Origin: Gemmatimonadales bacterium UBA4456
GTDB taxonomy: Bacteria > Gemmatimonadota > Gemmatimonadetes > Longimicrobiales > Gaopeijiaceae
Direction of reading: 5' to 3'
Assembly (NCBI GenBank): GCA_002390225.1
Contig: DGOW01000035.1
Span: 2,065-13,582 of the forward strand
DNA: 11,518 nt
The notes beneath the pieces were generated by a model. That model ran no database searches. It was not told the origin of the DNA and saw only the letters and a list, made by a program, of their open reading frames with translations. Shown here in pieces: positions 1-6,461 of the stretch; positions within the stretch are counted from its first letter, which is position 1; each line of letters begins with the position of its first letter. Position numbers and translations under genes: made by a program.

Positions 1-1
1 C

Positions 2-385
2 GGTCGAACCCGGGACAACATTGCGATGGTTGAGAAGGTGGCATTCAGCGTTGCAGCCATGGGGCGCCTTCTCCCGGCGTCTGAAGCACTGGAGTTTTCG
101 GTCGAATACGCCGGTGTCGTGGCATTTGGGGCAGGGCAGATCGTAGATGACGAAGCGGAGGCGAAGTCCGCCCTTCAGGCGCTCCTGAACAAGTATGCCC
201 CGCACCTGGTGCCGGACCGGGACTACCGCTCGACGACGAATGAGGAACTCGCGCGGACGGCGGTCTACCGGATCGACGTTGAGACGTGGAGTGGCAAGCA
301 GAAAGAGGTCGAGGCCGACTTTCCCGGAGCCTTCGATCTGCCGGAATTACCGATTCCGTTCCCGGAGCGCGGGGCGGGTCAGTGA
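2..385 (+). CDS. Pyridoxamine 5'-phosphate oxidase-like (NimA-type) protein, C-terminal part
   Basis: The reading frame is open to the left edge, so the 5' part of the gene lies outside the window. An internal ATG at 26 is available but is unlikely to be the true start, because the residues before it (GRTRDNIA) fit the family core. The visible part resembles the C-terminal half of the flavin-binding split-barrel family that includes NimA (Pyridox_ox_2). It shows a run like 'VEYAGVVAFGAG', an acidic helix (DDEAEAKSALQALLNKYAPH), then 'YRIDVETWSGKQKE', where these proteins usually have a T/S-G-K near the end. The family binds FMN or a related cofactor, and many members are uncharacterised. The gene is convergent with the carotenoid operon, and the two stop codons overlap by 7 bases (379-385). 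No function beyond the family can be claimed from this fragment. Confidence 0.72.
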   Translation, partial: GRTRDNIAMVEKVAFSVAAMGRLLPASEALEFSVEYAGVVAFGAGQIVDDEAEAKSALQALLNKYAPHLVPDRDYRSTTNEELARTAVYRIDVETWSGKQKEVEADFPGAFDLPELPIPFPERGAGQ

Positions 386-1119
386 TCGCCCACGGGTAGT
401 CCGGGCGTCCAGAACAGCATCACGCCCACCACGACCAGTGCATTCGTGGCCGCGAAGAACAGCGCTTCTTCGAACGGGAGTCCGGCTAGGGTCCAACCCG
501 TAGTCTGCTCGGAGCTGATCGTCCAGATGCCCTGGCTGATGGCGAAGTGGTCCGCTACACCGAGGTACAACGTCGATACGATCCATGTGATCCACGCTTC
601 GCGGGCGAAGGTGCGAAGACCCGGCCACGCGGCGGCGGTCAGAGCACCGATCACGGGGAAGGCCCAGACCAGAATGAGACCGAGGTAGGTCCACTCCGGT
701 CCCGACCGCAGGGCGAGGATCCCGGCGCCGAATCCAGTGACGAACAGAAGCCCCGCCCAAGGAAAGCCGCGGATGTACGCTGAGAGATCGGACGCACTGG
801 ATCGCTCCAAGGTGGAGCGCCCGCTGAGAAGTGTGAGGAGCAAGGCCCCGGTCAGAAGAGGCTGTAGTGTCATGAACCCGTACTCTTCCCATGGTACGCC
901 CAACCATGCGCCCCGCACCCGATCTTCTCCATACCACCAAACGTTTTGGGCGATCAGGTACTGATCCCATCGTGCCGTGTAGGCTAGCGCGATCGGACTC
1001 ACACCAAGAAGTGCCACCCACACCCGGCTTCCAAGATGGTGCTGGTTGTATGCGACGATGGACGTCAGTACCGCCGCCGGTGCCACGACGAACAGGAGGA
1101 GGAACTCCAGATAGGTCAC
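379..1119 (-). CDS. crtYcd: Fused CrtYc-CrtYd lycopene cyclase (heterodimer-type domain, duplicated)
   Basis: 246 residues and strongly hydrophobic, with about six to seven membrane spans. The protein is an internal duplication of the ~90-residue lycopene cyclase domain found in actinobacterial CrtYc/CrtYd, archaeal cyclases and the fungal fused enzymes. Repeat 1 (about 2-100) has the Y-L-E start, a W-D-Y-L segment and the motif P76-W-E-E79. Repeat 2 (about 118-238) has the 'YLGVADHFA' segment and P215-F-E-E218. These Pro-x-Glu-Glu loops are the family hallmark. The enzyme closes psi ends of lycopene into beta rings without flavin chemistry. The start is GTG at 1119, giving the usual MTYLEF N-terminus and a 4-base GTGA overlap with the upstream crtO stop, so translation is probably coupled. 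It is the last gene of the rhodopsin/carotenoid operon. It is odd as a second cyclase beside the unrelated CrtY at 3624-4862. Confidence 0.85.
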   Translation of the reverse strand: MTYLEFLLLFVVAPAAVLTSIVAYNQHHLGSRVWVALLGVSPIALAYTARWDQYLIAQNVWWYGEDRVRGAWLGVPWEEYGFMTLQPLLTGALLLTLLSGRSTLERSSASDLSAYIRGFPWAGLLFVTGFGAGILALRSGPEWTYLGLILVWAFPVIGALTAAAWPGLRTFAREAWITWIVSTLYLGVADHFAISQGIWTISSEQTTGWTLAGLPFEEALFFAATNALVVVGVMLFWTPGLPVGDH

Positions 1120-2660
1120 CAGAACCTGCGCCGGTCCAGTGACTTCAGCACGACGGTTGCCGCGTTGCGTCCAGAGGCGCCCATGATCCCACCTCCGGGG
1201 TGGGTGCTGGCTCCGGTCAGGAAGAGGTCCTTCACAGGACCCCTGTACAGGCCACTGCCCAGACCGGGTCGCATCAGGAACATCTGATCCAATGACATCT
1301 CCAAGTGCATGACATTACCGCGTAGCAGTCCGAGTTCGCGTTCGAGCCACACAGGATGCTGAAAGAGGGTTCCAACGATGTTGTCACGGGTTCCCGGTGC
1401 GAAGCGCTCGAACGCGTTGAGCATACTGTCCTCGACATCGTCTGCGATGTCGTCCCAGCTGCGACCGCTGGATAGTTCATATGGGTAGTACTGACCCCAC
1501 AGGAACAGTACCTCGTGACCGTCGGGTGCGAGTGTCGGGTCGACCTCGGAAAAAGTCATGGCCACGAGCGGTGGGTCGACCGACGGTCGACCCGCAAGGT
1601 AATCGCCGTACGCCGTGTTGATCTGATCGACGTCCCTGCACACGAGTTGCAGGCCGTTGCGCACCACCGGGCCAATGGGCTCCGCGTACTGGACGGGTCG
1701 ACGGAGCGCGACACGTAGCATAGCTCCGAATCCATTACCGACCCGCGAGCGCCGCAGGCGACCGGGCACGAACTCCTCGGGTAGCAGACGGTGGAAGGTC
1801 TCGTGAGCATGGGCTCCCGACAGCACCGCCCTAGCTGTGTATACGTCTCGACCTACGCGCACCCCTGCCGCGCGGCCATCGCGAACGACGATCTCGTCGA
1901 CTGCGGCATCGGTATGGATCTCGCCTCCGTGCGCGGCAATGTGCTCGGCCAAGGCGATGGTGAGCATACCCGAACCTCCTCGAGGCCGAGCTGCACCCCC
2001 GACGTGGTACATGGGATGCCAGAGCAGGAAGGGCGCGGACATGGGCTCAAGGGGTGGCGGGCCGGACTGAGCAGCCATCCAGAGCATGGGGGTCGTGATG
2101 CGCGACTCGGTCAGGTCGGCCGGAAGGGCGTCCCCATACGGTCTGAGAATGGTTGCGAGTGCATCTCGCCAGTCTCGCCCGAACGACCGGTCGAAGAGCA
2201 ACTTGCGCCCGAGAGAGAATGGGCCGGGCACGCTCAAGAAGAGTTCTCGAACAAGTTCGCCGAAGGGTAGCCAACGTTCGTGGAAGCGATGGTACGCCTC
2301 ACCCTGCGAGGGAAATCGCGACTCGAACTCGTGAGCGGTCCGCTCCGCATCCCGATAGAAGTGCACCGGCTCCTCGTCGAGTCGCACGCCCGAGAACATC
2401 GGGTCCAGGTCGATGTAGTCCAGGCCGAATTGTTCGAGACGCAACTCCTCGACGATGGGTGTGGTACGGATCAGGATGTGGGCGCTGCCTCCCACGTCGA
2501 AGCGATATCCGGGGATTGTTTCCGTCGTACCGACAGCTCCCCCGACCATCCGACGACGTTCGAATACGACGACGCGCCGGCCTGCTTGGGCGAAGTAGGC
2601 CGCAGAGACGAGCGCGTTGTGCCCGGCACCGATGACGATGACGTCGTAATCAGTGCTCAT
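1116..2660 (-). CDS. crtO: CrtO-type FAD-dependent carotenoid oxidoreductase, probable beta-carotene 4-ketolase
   Basis: 514 residues, close to the usual CrtO length. The N-terminus has the FAD-binding fold 'DVIVIGAGHNAL' (residues 6-17) followed by E34, and then a stretch of the form ETIPGYRFDVGGSAH that is typical of CrtO and related PYROXD2-like flavoproteins rather than CrtI phytoene desaturases. The C-terminus has the second FAD segment, 'LFLTGASTHPGGG', followed by GASGRNAA. CrtO enzymes add keto groups at C4/C4' of beta rings, giving echinenone and canthaxanthin. The neighbourhood (two cyclases, blh, rhodopsin) supports a carotenoid substrate. The ATG at 2660 was chosen over the GTG at 2669 because the family starts just before the Y-D-V-I-V strand. 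It overlaps the end of blh by 11 bases. One oddity is that the third glycine of the GxGxxG loop is alanine (A16). A desaturase or other carotenoid oxidase role cannot be excluded. Confidence 0.72.
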   Translation of the reverse strand: MSTDYDVIVIGAGHNALVSAAYFAQAGRRVVVFERRRMVGGAVGTTETIPGYRFDVGGSAHILIRTTPIVEELRLEQFGLDYIDLDPMFSGVRLDEEPVHFYRDAERTAHEFESRFPSQGEAYHRFHERWLPFGELVRELFLSVPGPFSLGRKLLFDRSFGRDWRDALATILRPYGDALPADLTESRITTPMLWMAAQSGPPPLEPMSAPFLLWHPMYHVGGAARPRGGSGMLTIALAEHIAAHGGEIHTDAAVDEIVVRDGRAAGVRVGRDVYTARAVLSGAHAHETFHRLLPEEFVPGRLRRSRVGNGFGAMLRVALRRPVQYAEPIGPVVRNGLQLVCRDVDQINTAYGDYLAGRPSVDPPLVAMTFSEVDPTLAPDGHEVLFLWGQYYPYELSSGRSWDDIADDVEDSMLNAFERFAPGTRDNIVGTLFQHPVWLERELGLLRGNVMHLEMSLDQMFLMRPGLGSGLYRGPVKDLFLTGASTHPGGGIMGASGRNAATVVLKSLDRRRFW

Positions 2661-3627
2661 CGTGGGCACTCACTGCGATCTCAAGGGCCACGTGAGGAAA
2701 GGTCAGTGCAGCCAGACCCACGAAAATGATCTGGAGTGCGCGATCTGTTGGTGCGCTATCCATCCACATCCAGGCACCCCAGCCCAGCGCGATGGTCGCG
2801 AGCGTCAGGGGGAGTGCGAGCTGGGCAAACGACATAAGGCCTTCGATCGGGTTGTTTGCATTCAGGCGGACCACCCACGCCAGGGTGTGCCGCACGGCAT
2901 GCCAACCTACGAAGTAGACCACGAAGCCGACGAGGGGTGGAAGCAACGACAGGGCCGCAGCCAGCACGGGAATCTCTACGAGTCGGGAGAGTGGCTCGGT
3001 ACTCCGGGCTCGGAGCGCACGTCCGACGGCATCCGCCAGCATGGGGGCCAAGAGGATGATGAGGACAGGCCACAGAGCACCGATTACGAGTGAGAGCTCT
3101 TCTCCGGTGATCGGCGTGGAGCCGAGGCCCAGAGTGTCGAAGATGCGGCCCACTTCCGATGGGTGAACTGCGGATGGGAGCACGATTGGCATCGCGCCTC
3201 GCCCCAGAATTTCTCCCCGACGAATCCACAACCGTCGACGGGGGTGAGCCTGGATCGGCTCGGCAGGCCCGGCATCCTCGGAGCCGAAATGGAGCGTGGC
3301 GACGGCCAGGAAGCTGAGGAGCATGACGACTGGGAATTGGAGCCAAAAGAAAACGACGCCAGCGCATACCGTCAGGTAGAGCACCAGAAAGACCGGCAGC
3401 CAGAGGTGCCCCAGACGTGACTCGAGCGCCGCCCGCCCCGCCAGATGGTCAAGGGCGCCATGCGGCACACCGAAGATGCCGACCGCCACAAGGAGAATGA
3501 CGGCCTGGACGCCTTCATTGGGCGTTATGACCAAGGAGCCAGCAACCAAGAAGGCTGTCGACGCGACCGCGATGGCGGTATGAAGACGGCGCAGTCGGAC
3601 AAGTGCCTTGTGCGCCGCTTCGCTCAT
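2650..3627 (-). CDS. blh: Brp/Blh-family beta-carotene 15,15'-dioxygenase (retinal-forming)
   Basis: 325 residues, polytopic membrane protein. It carries all the histidine blocks of the Brp/Blh family: 'GVPHGALDH' (53-61), 'TLHFGSED' (111-118), 'GWHAVRH' (241-247) and 'TFPHVALE' (309-316). The family uses a non-haem iron held by these histidines to split beta-carotene at the central 15,15' double bond into two retinals. It has no relation to the RPE65/BCO beta-propeller enzymes. The start is an ATG at 3627 whose ATGA overlaps the crtY stop by 4 bases, pointing to coupled translation. Position in the operon, between crtY (which makes its substrate) and crtO, and behind a rhodopsin that needs its product, fits retinal supply exactly. 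I see no truncation or missing motif. Confidence 0.9.
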   Translation of the reverse strand: MSEAAHKALVRLRRLHTAIAVASTAFLVAGSLVITPNEGVQAVILLVAVGIFGVPHGALDHLAGRAALESRLGHLWLPVFLVLYLTVCAGVVFFWLQFPVVMLLSFLAVATLHFGSEDAGPAEPIQAHPRRRLWIRRGEILGRGAMPIVLPSAVHPSEVGRIFDTLGLGSTPITGEELSLVIGALWPVLIILLAPMLADAVGRALRARSTEPLSRLVEIPVLAAALSLLPPLVGFVVYFVGWHAVRHTLAWVVRLNANNPIEGLMSFAQLALPLTLATIALGWGAWMWMDSAPTDRALQIIFVGLAALTFPHVALEIAVSAHDEH

Positions 3628-4862
3628 TGAGCCCGGAGGACGGTGTGCTCGTCCCGATCGAAACGCATAGCCTTAGCGGGATTGGCTGGCCATCTCAGGC
3701 TTGGCTGAGCGAACCGGAGGATCTCTTTCAGGAATGGGATCGGCCGGAGCGCCCGCACGACTCGAAGATCGACCGCCACCGAACCTGTCTCGGTCAGGAA
3801 TCTGATCAGGTCATCAGCCGGGACCCGATCGAACAGATCGAGGAAGGCATTCGGAGCCAGATCGGGTTGGTGCCGCAAGAATGAAAGGAAGATGCGGTCG
3901 AGAACCTGAGATCGAGCTGATGATCCTCGAGCAGAGGGCGGGGAGTCGCGATGCGCGACATTGTGCGCCAGACGAATCGAGTCGTCTTGAATACGTCGGA
4001 ACGCATAGCCAGTCGATGGTTTTGCGACGCCGCCCCTCAGGCCGATGTCCAGTACGCCGCTCAGATCCGGGCGCGGCGCATGGTCGAATCCCATGGGAAT
4101 GACACCTTGCTCTGAGTACTCGATCTCTTCCAGACTCGTATTCAGAGTGCGCTGAATGTACGTCTTGATGCGCTGCTTGTGGTACTCGCGTCCGACAACG
4201 CTCGGGGCGAACACCGTCGATTCGACGAGCGCCCGATTCTCCGTCAGAGGAAGGACGTAAAAAAATTCGATCGCACCTGGCTTGCACAGCCGGAAATCCA
4301 TCAGCGTCACCACGGTCGGATCGAACACGTGGTCTCGTGTCCTCACTTCCCACCCGACAAAGCTTTGCAGCAGCGAGTTGCGCGATGGTCGTCCTCGCCG
4401 TGGGCGGCTGTCGAGCGCTAGGCGACCTGCGAACTCACCCCGGGGCGTCGCTATCTGCACGCCCGCCTCGGTTCGGTCGACGCGGTCCGCGGACGAACCG
4501 AAATGGAAGTGAACGTTCGGGGCGGCTTCCGCTTTCCGAACGAGATGGTCGTAGACGAGGTCAGCAGGAAGCCGAAGGTACGGATGTTCGTCCGAGTGCG
4601 CGTGCACGACACGGGACTCGTCACGGACGATCCAGTCGTGCCACCGATGCGTTGCGAGTTTAGCGAGGGGATTGTCCCCCACGTCCCACATGCACCACGT
4701 TCGATCGCGTACGTACTGATCACGCGACCGACGCTCGAAGATGTGAATGGACTCCTCGAGGCCCTGGTCAACGAGTGCGGAAACTGCGCTCAGTCCTGCC
4801 AAGCCACCACCGAGGACGAGAACATCCGAACGAGGGCCGGTGTGTGGGGGTCGCCCCCACAC
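3624..4862 (-). CDS. crtY: CrtY-type FAD/NAD-binding lycopene beta-cyclase
   Basis: About 412 residues from the chosen start, close to the usual 380-390 of CrtY. Motifs in order: dinucleotide-binding 'DVLVLGGGLAGL' (13-24), 'DRTWCMWD' (53-60), 'LQSFVGWEV' (165-173), 'LMDFR', 'FFYVLPLTENRALVEST', 'VIPMGF', and 'GVAKPSTGYAFRRI' in the second half. These are the signatures of the flavin-dependent lycopene cyclase family, which converts lycopene to beta-carotene at the membrane. The start is uncertain. The frame stays open far upstream into the rhodopsin gene, but that part is not CrtY-like. No ATG exists near the fold start, and the best candidate is GTG at 4862, with TTG at 4877 or 4883 as alternatives. 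The GTG lies inside a perfect hairpin (4837-4867) and has no strong ribosome binding site, which may hold its translation below that of rhodopsin. Its stop overlaps the blh start. Confidence 0.85.
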   Translation of the reverse strand: MWGRPPHTGPRSDVLVLGGGLAGLSAVSALVDQGLEESIHIFERRSRDQYVRDRTWCMWDVGDNPLAKLATHRWHDWIVRDESRVVHAHSDEHPYLRLPADLVYDHLVRKAEAAPNVHFHFGSSADRVDRTEAGVQIATPRGEFAGRLALDSRPRRGRPSRNSLLQSFVGWEVRTRDHVFDPTVVTLMDFRLCKPGAIEFFYVLPLTENRALVESTVFAPSVVGREYHKQRIKTYIQRTLNTSLEEIEYSEQGVIPMGFDHAPRPDLSGVLDIGLRGGVAKPSTGYAFRRIQDDSIRLAHNVAHRDSPPSARGSSARSQVLDRIFLSFLRHQPDLAPNAFLDLFDRVPADDLIRFLTETGSVAVDLRVVRALRPIPFLKEILRFAQPSLRWPANPAKAMRFDRDEHTVLRAQ

Positions 4863-4867
4863 ACCGG
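4837..4867 (-). terminator. Perfect 14-bp stem with 3-base loop between rhodopsin and crtY
   Basis: The left arm ccggtgtgtggggg (4837-4850) and the right arm cccccacacaccgg (4854-4867) are exact reverse complements around a 3-base loop. The stem begins 24 bases after the rhodopsin stop. It has no T-run after it on either strand, so it is not a textbook intrinsic terminator. It contains the most likely crtY start codon. Plausible roles are partial termination, protection of the 3' end of the rhodopsin message, or masking of crtY initiation. The structure is certain and its role is inferred. Confidence 0.6.
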
Positions 4868-4891
4868 TCTCAAACAAACTCAAGCTAGGTC

Positions 4892-5653
4892 TCAGGCTGC
4901 GGCTGAGGCTGCGTTGTCGGCCTCTGTCTTCAGCTTGGCGATGTTGTAGATCATCACACCGTAGCCGCACTTCGCTAGAATGTCGGCAATCGCGTAGCCC
5001 ATCTGAATGCCCACTACGGAATCGCTCGGATTGATCCCGAAATATGGAAGGCAGTAGGTGATCGGGTAGAAGCCCCAGGTCGCCAGCGTGAGCAGACGGA
5101 TGTTCTTGACCAGTTTTTGAACGGGCTCCGGCTGGCTTGGCAGTGAGCGACCCAGTTCGATCCACAATACGTAGAGAATGTAGACGAAGGGTATCGAGCT
5201 CAGCGTGCCCCAGATGAAGCGCGTGCCCATGTCCGACGAGATCTCGCCCGGATAGCCTAGAAGGATCATCGCAGTCGCGGCGATGACGAGCTTCCAGAGC
5301 ATCGGCGTCCCGTCTTTCTTCGGGAGTCGCAGGACGAGAACCAATTCGGCCAGAAGGAGGGGTACCGTCAGGAGCCAGTCAACGTAGCGATACGCGTCAT
5401 TGAAAGGCGTTCCGGTGGGGTTCGCGACACCGTCCATCAAGGTGTAGGCGTGATCCCACGAGTTGAAGATTCGGATGTAGTGATATCCGGCGATCCCTAC
5501 GACGAGGGACGACAGGATGAGGGACATTCGATACTTCTCACCGACCAGATTCCGCGACAGCACGAAGAACACGAACGAGCCGAGCATCGCCGCAATCGCG
5601 AGGGAAAAGGTGTTGTAGACCAGCATGTACTGGCCCGCACTGAGCTGAGGCAT
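4892..5653 (-). CDS. Xanthorhodopsin-like light-driven outward proton pump
   Basis: 253 residues, seven membrane helices. Helix C reads 'RYVDWLLTVPLLLAEL', giving D92 (acceptor), T96 and E103 (donor): the D-T-E set of outward proton pumps. R89 matches bacteriorhodopsin R82, H58 is the histidine that pairs with the acceptor in proteorhodopsin and xanthorhodopsin, W193/Y196/P197 line the retinal pocket, and D224 and K228 (retinal Schiff base) lie in helix G. L100 occupies the proteorhodopsin position-105 site, where Leu favours green absorption. Helix E reads 'TRFIWGTLSSIPF'. G149 stands where bacteriorhodopsin has W138, the carotenoid fenestration seen in Salinibacter xanthorhodopsin. The ATG at 5653 was chosen over one at 5719 because of a strong ribosome binding site (ggagga, 6 bases upstream) and because the extra 22 residues look non-coding. 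First gene of the operon. Xanthorhodopsin/Gloeobacter clade by motif. Substrate H+ is inferred. Confidence 0.95.
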   Translation of the reverse strand: MPQLSAGQYMLVYNTFSLAIAAMLGSFVFFVLSRNLVGEKYRMSLILSSLVVGIAGYHYIRIFNSWDHAYTLMDGVANPTGTPFNDAYRYVDWLLTVPLLLAELVLVLRLPKKDGTPMLWKLVIAATAMILLGYPGEISSDMGTRFIWGTLSSIPFVYILYVLWIELGRSLPSQPEPVQKLVKNIRLLTLATWGFYPITYCLPYFGINPSDSVVGIQMGYAIADILAKCGYGVMIYNIAKLKTEADNAASAAA

Positions 5654-5888
5654 GATTCCTCCTACCTTGGGGCAACCGCGATGGTTGCCGTTGCACTGTT
5701 TTGTACAGGTGTTGAGCATATGTTACATGAACAACAGCAAACGCGCACCCCTCAACGGATCTTTTACGCGTTGGGCATGCCGATGAGACGGAGGCTGACG
5801 TCCCAAGCGCGGATGCTGCTTCAGCCGCGAGCCGTCGTCCACATCGCGGTCTTTACGTTCGTCGAAGCGCTCGCGCACACGGGCTTTG
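5654..5888 (-). promoter_or_regulatory. Leader and presumed promoter region of the rhodopsin operon
   Basis: 235 bases separate the STAS-like gene from the rhodopsin start on the same strand. This is the only sizeable non-coding stretch before the operon, so the promoter is expected here. I do not find a convincing -35/-10 pair. The part nearest rhodopsin is clearly less GC-rich (about 5700-5760). It holds a TGT-N12-ACA element (5710-5727), a small stem-loop (5671-5689) and a strong ribosome binding site (ggagga). No gene is convincing in it. Confidence 0.45.
5671..5689 (-). promoter_or_regulatory. 7-bp stem-loop in the rhodopsin 5' leader, just ahead of the ribosome binding site
   Basis: ggcaacc (5671-5677) and ggttgcc (5683-5689) are exact reverse complements with a 5-base loop. 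The stem ends about 6 bases before the ggagga ribosome binding site of the rhodopsin gene, leaving that site exposed. Leader hairpins at this position commonly protect messages or keep the ribosome site open. The function here is inferred. Confidence 0.35.
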
Positions 5889-6263
5889 TCAGGCGGGGGC
5901 CTCACCGCCGAGCCAGGCACGCGCGTCGGCGTGGGAGTGACACGGGCGAGCTGGCAGGCCCGCCTCCTGAACGAAGGGCGAATCGTCGGCGAACAACGGA
6001 TGCGCATCGGCAGCGACGACCACGCCCACTCCGGTGATACGATCTCGGAACGCTCCAAAGATCGCACCAGCAGCCTTCATCTCGTCCACTGACTTCAGCA
6101 TCACACCCGCTGCTCCACTCATGTCCAGCAAGATCAGCAGTCGTGTCGGAAGCTCGACCGACTCGAACGCGTTGAACGCGACTCGGCGTAGCTCGTTTGC
6201 GGTGTAGTCACCGTCCACGGTGAGCGTCATCACGTCGTCCCGGAGTCGAGTGAAGACCGGCAT
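5889..6263 (-). CDS. SpoIIAA-like / STAS-fold protein
   Basis: 124 residues from the ATG at 6263, which has an aggag site 7 bases upstream. A longer start at 6329 adds 22 residues that do not fit the fold. The pattern matches SpoIIAA/STAS-like domains: an N-terminal strand pair (F-T-R-L-R-D-D-V-M-T-L-T-V-D-G), 'YTANELRRVAFNAFES', a buried strand 'RLLILLDMSGAAG', a helix with K-S-V-D-E-M-K-A, a strand 'GVGVVVAADA', and the family-like end 'ADARAWLGG'. Such proteins are usually cytosolic. The best-known members are anti-sigma-factor antagonists phosphorylated on a Ser/Thr in the loop after the third strand (here around D-M-S-G), but many SpoIIAA-like members have no known role. It is transcribed toward the rhodopsin operon, 235 bases upstream, so read-through is possible but unproven. 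Confidence 0.6.
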   Translation of the reverse strand: MPVFTRLRDDVMTLTVDGDYTANELRRVAFNAFESVELPTRLLILLDMSGAAGVMLKSVDEMKAAGAIFGAFRDRITGVGVVVAADAHPLFADDSPFVQEAGLPARPCHSHADARAWLGGEAPA

Positions 6264-6461
6264 TCCGTTCTCCTGAAGATCGTACGAGTGAGGTGACGCC
6301 CGTTCCGATGCCTTGCTGCTGAAGGGCACTCGGAGCGCACGGCGGCAAGATGACCGGGCTCAGGACGAGAGGCAACAAAAGGAACTCCTCCCGACAGTCG
6401 AGGACGAACGATACCTTTAACTTCACATCCGACGAGTTCGGAATCTCAGTAAGGAAGTCGC
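6264..6461. promoter_or_regulatory. Divergent intergenic region between the STAS-like and HEAT-repeat genes
   Basis: 198 bases between two head-to-head genes, so promoters for both should lie here. Ribosome binding sites are visible at each end: aggag before 6263 on the minus strand and aagga before 6462 on the plus strand. An AT-richer patch around 6408-6425 (tacctttaac) could carry the plus-strand -10 box, but no clear -35 partner is seen. No repeat or RNA structure stands out. Confidence 0.3.

Noticed and set aside
347..1021. 224-residue minus-strand open frame inside the CrtYcd gene
   Set aside because: Arg/Ser-rich shadow of the lycopene cyclase gene in another frame, and its composition is unlike a membrane enzyme or any family I know.
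1573..1593. Perfect 9-bp inverted repeat around a 3-base loop (gggtcgacc / ggtcgaccc)
   Set aside because: It lies inside crtO coding sequence in a region that encodes a normal stretch of the protein. A GC-rich palindrome containing GTCGAC is easily produced by chance, and no regulatory context is visible.
4863..5165. N-terminal extension of crtY by about 100 residues into the rhodopsin gene
   Set aside because: It is an out-of-frame reading of rhodopsin codons and shows no CrtY features. The CrtY fold begins only around the D-V-L-V-L-G-G-G segment.
5640..5760. Sigma-70 promoter for the rhodopsin operon
   Set aside because: Several four-of-six -10-like hexamers occur (TAACAT, TATGCT, TACAAA on the minus strand), but none has a fair -35 partner at 16-18 bases, so no site is called.
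5723..6067. 114-residue minus-strand open frame overlapping the STAS-like gene and the rhodopsin leader
   Set aside because: Its first two thirds are an out-of-frame reading of the STAS-like gene. The tail is Arg/His-rich with only moderate third-position bias and matches no family I know.
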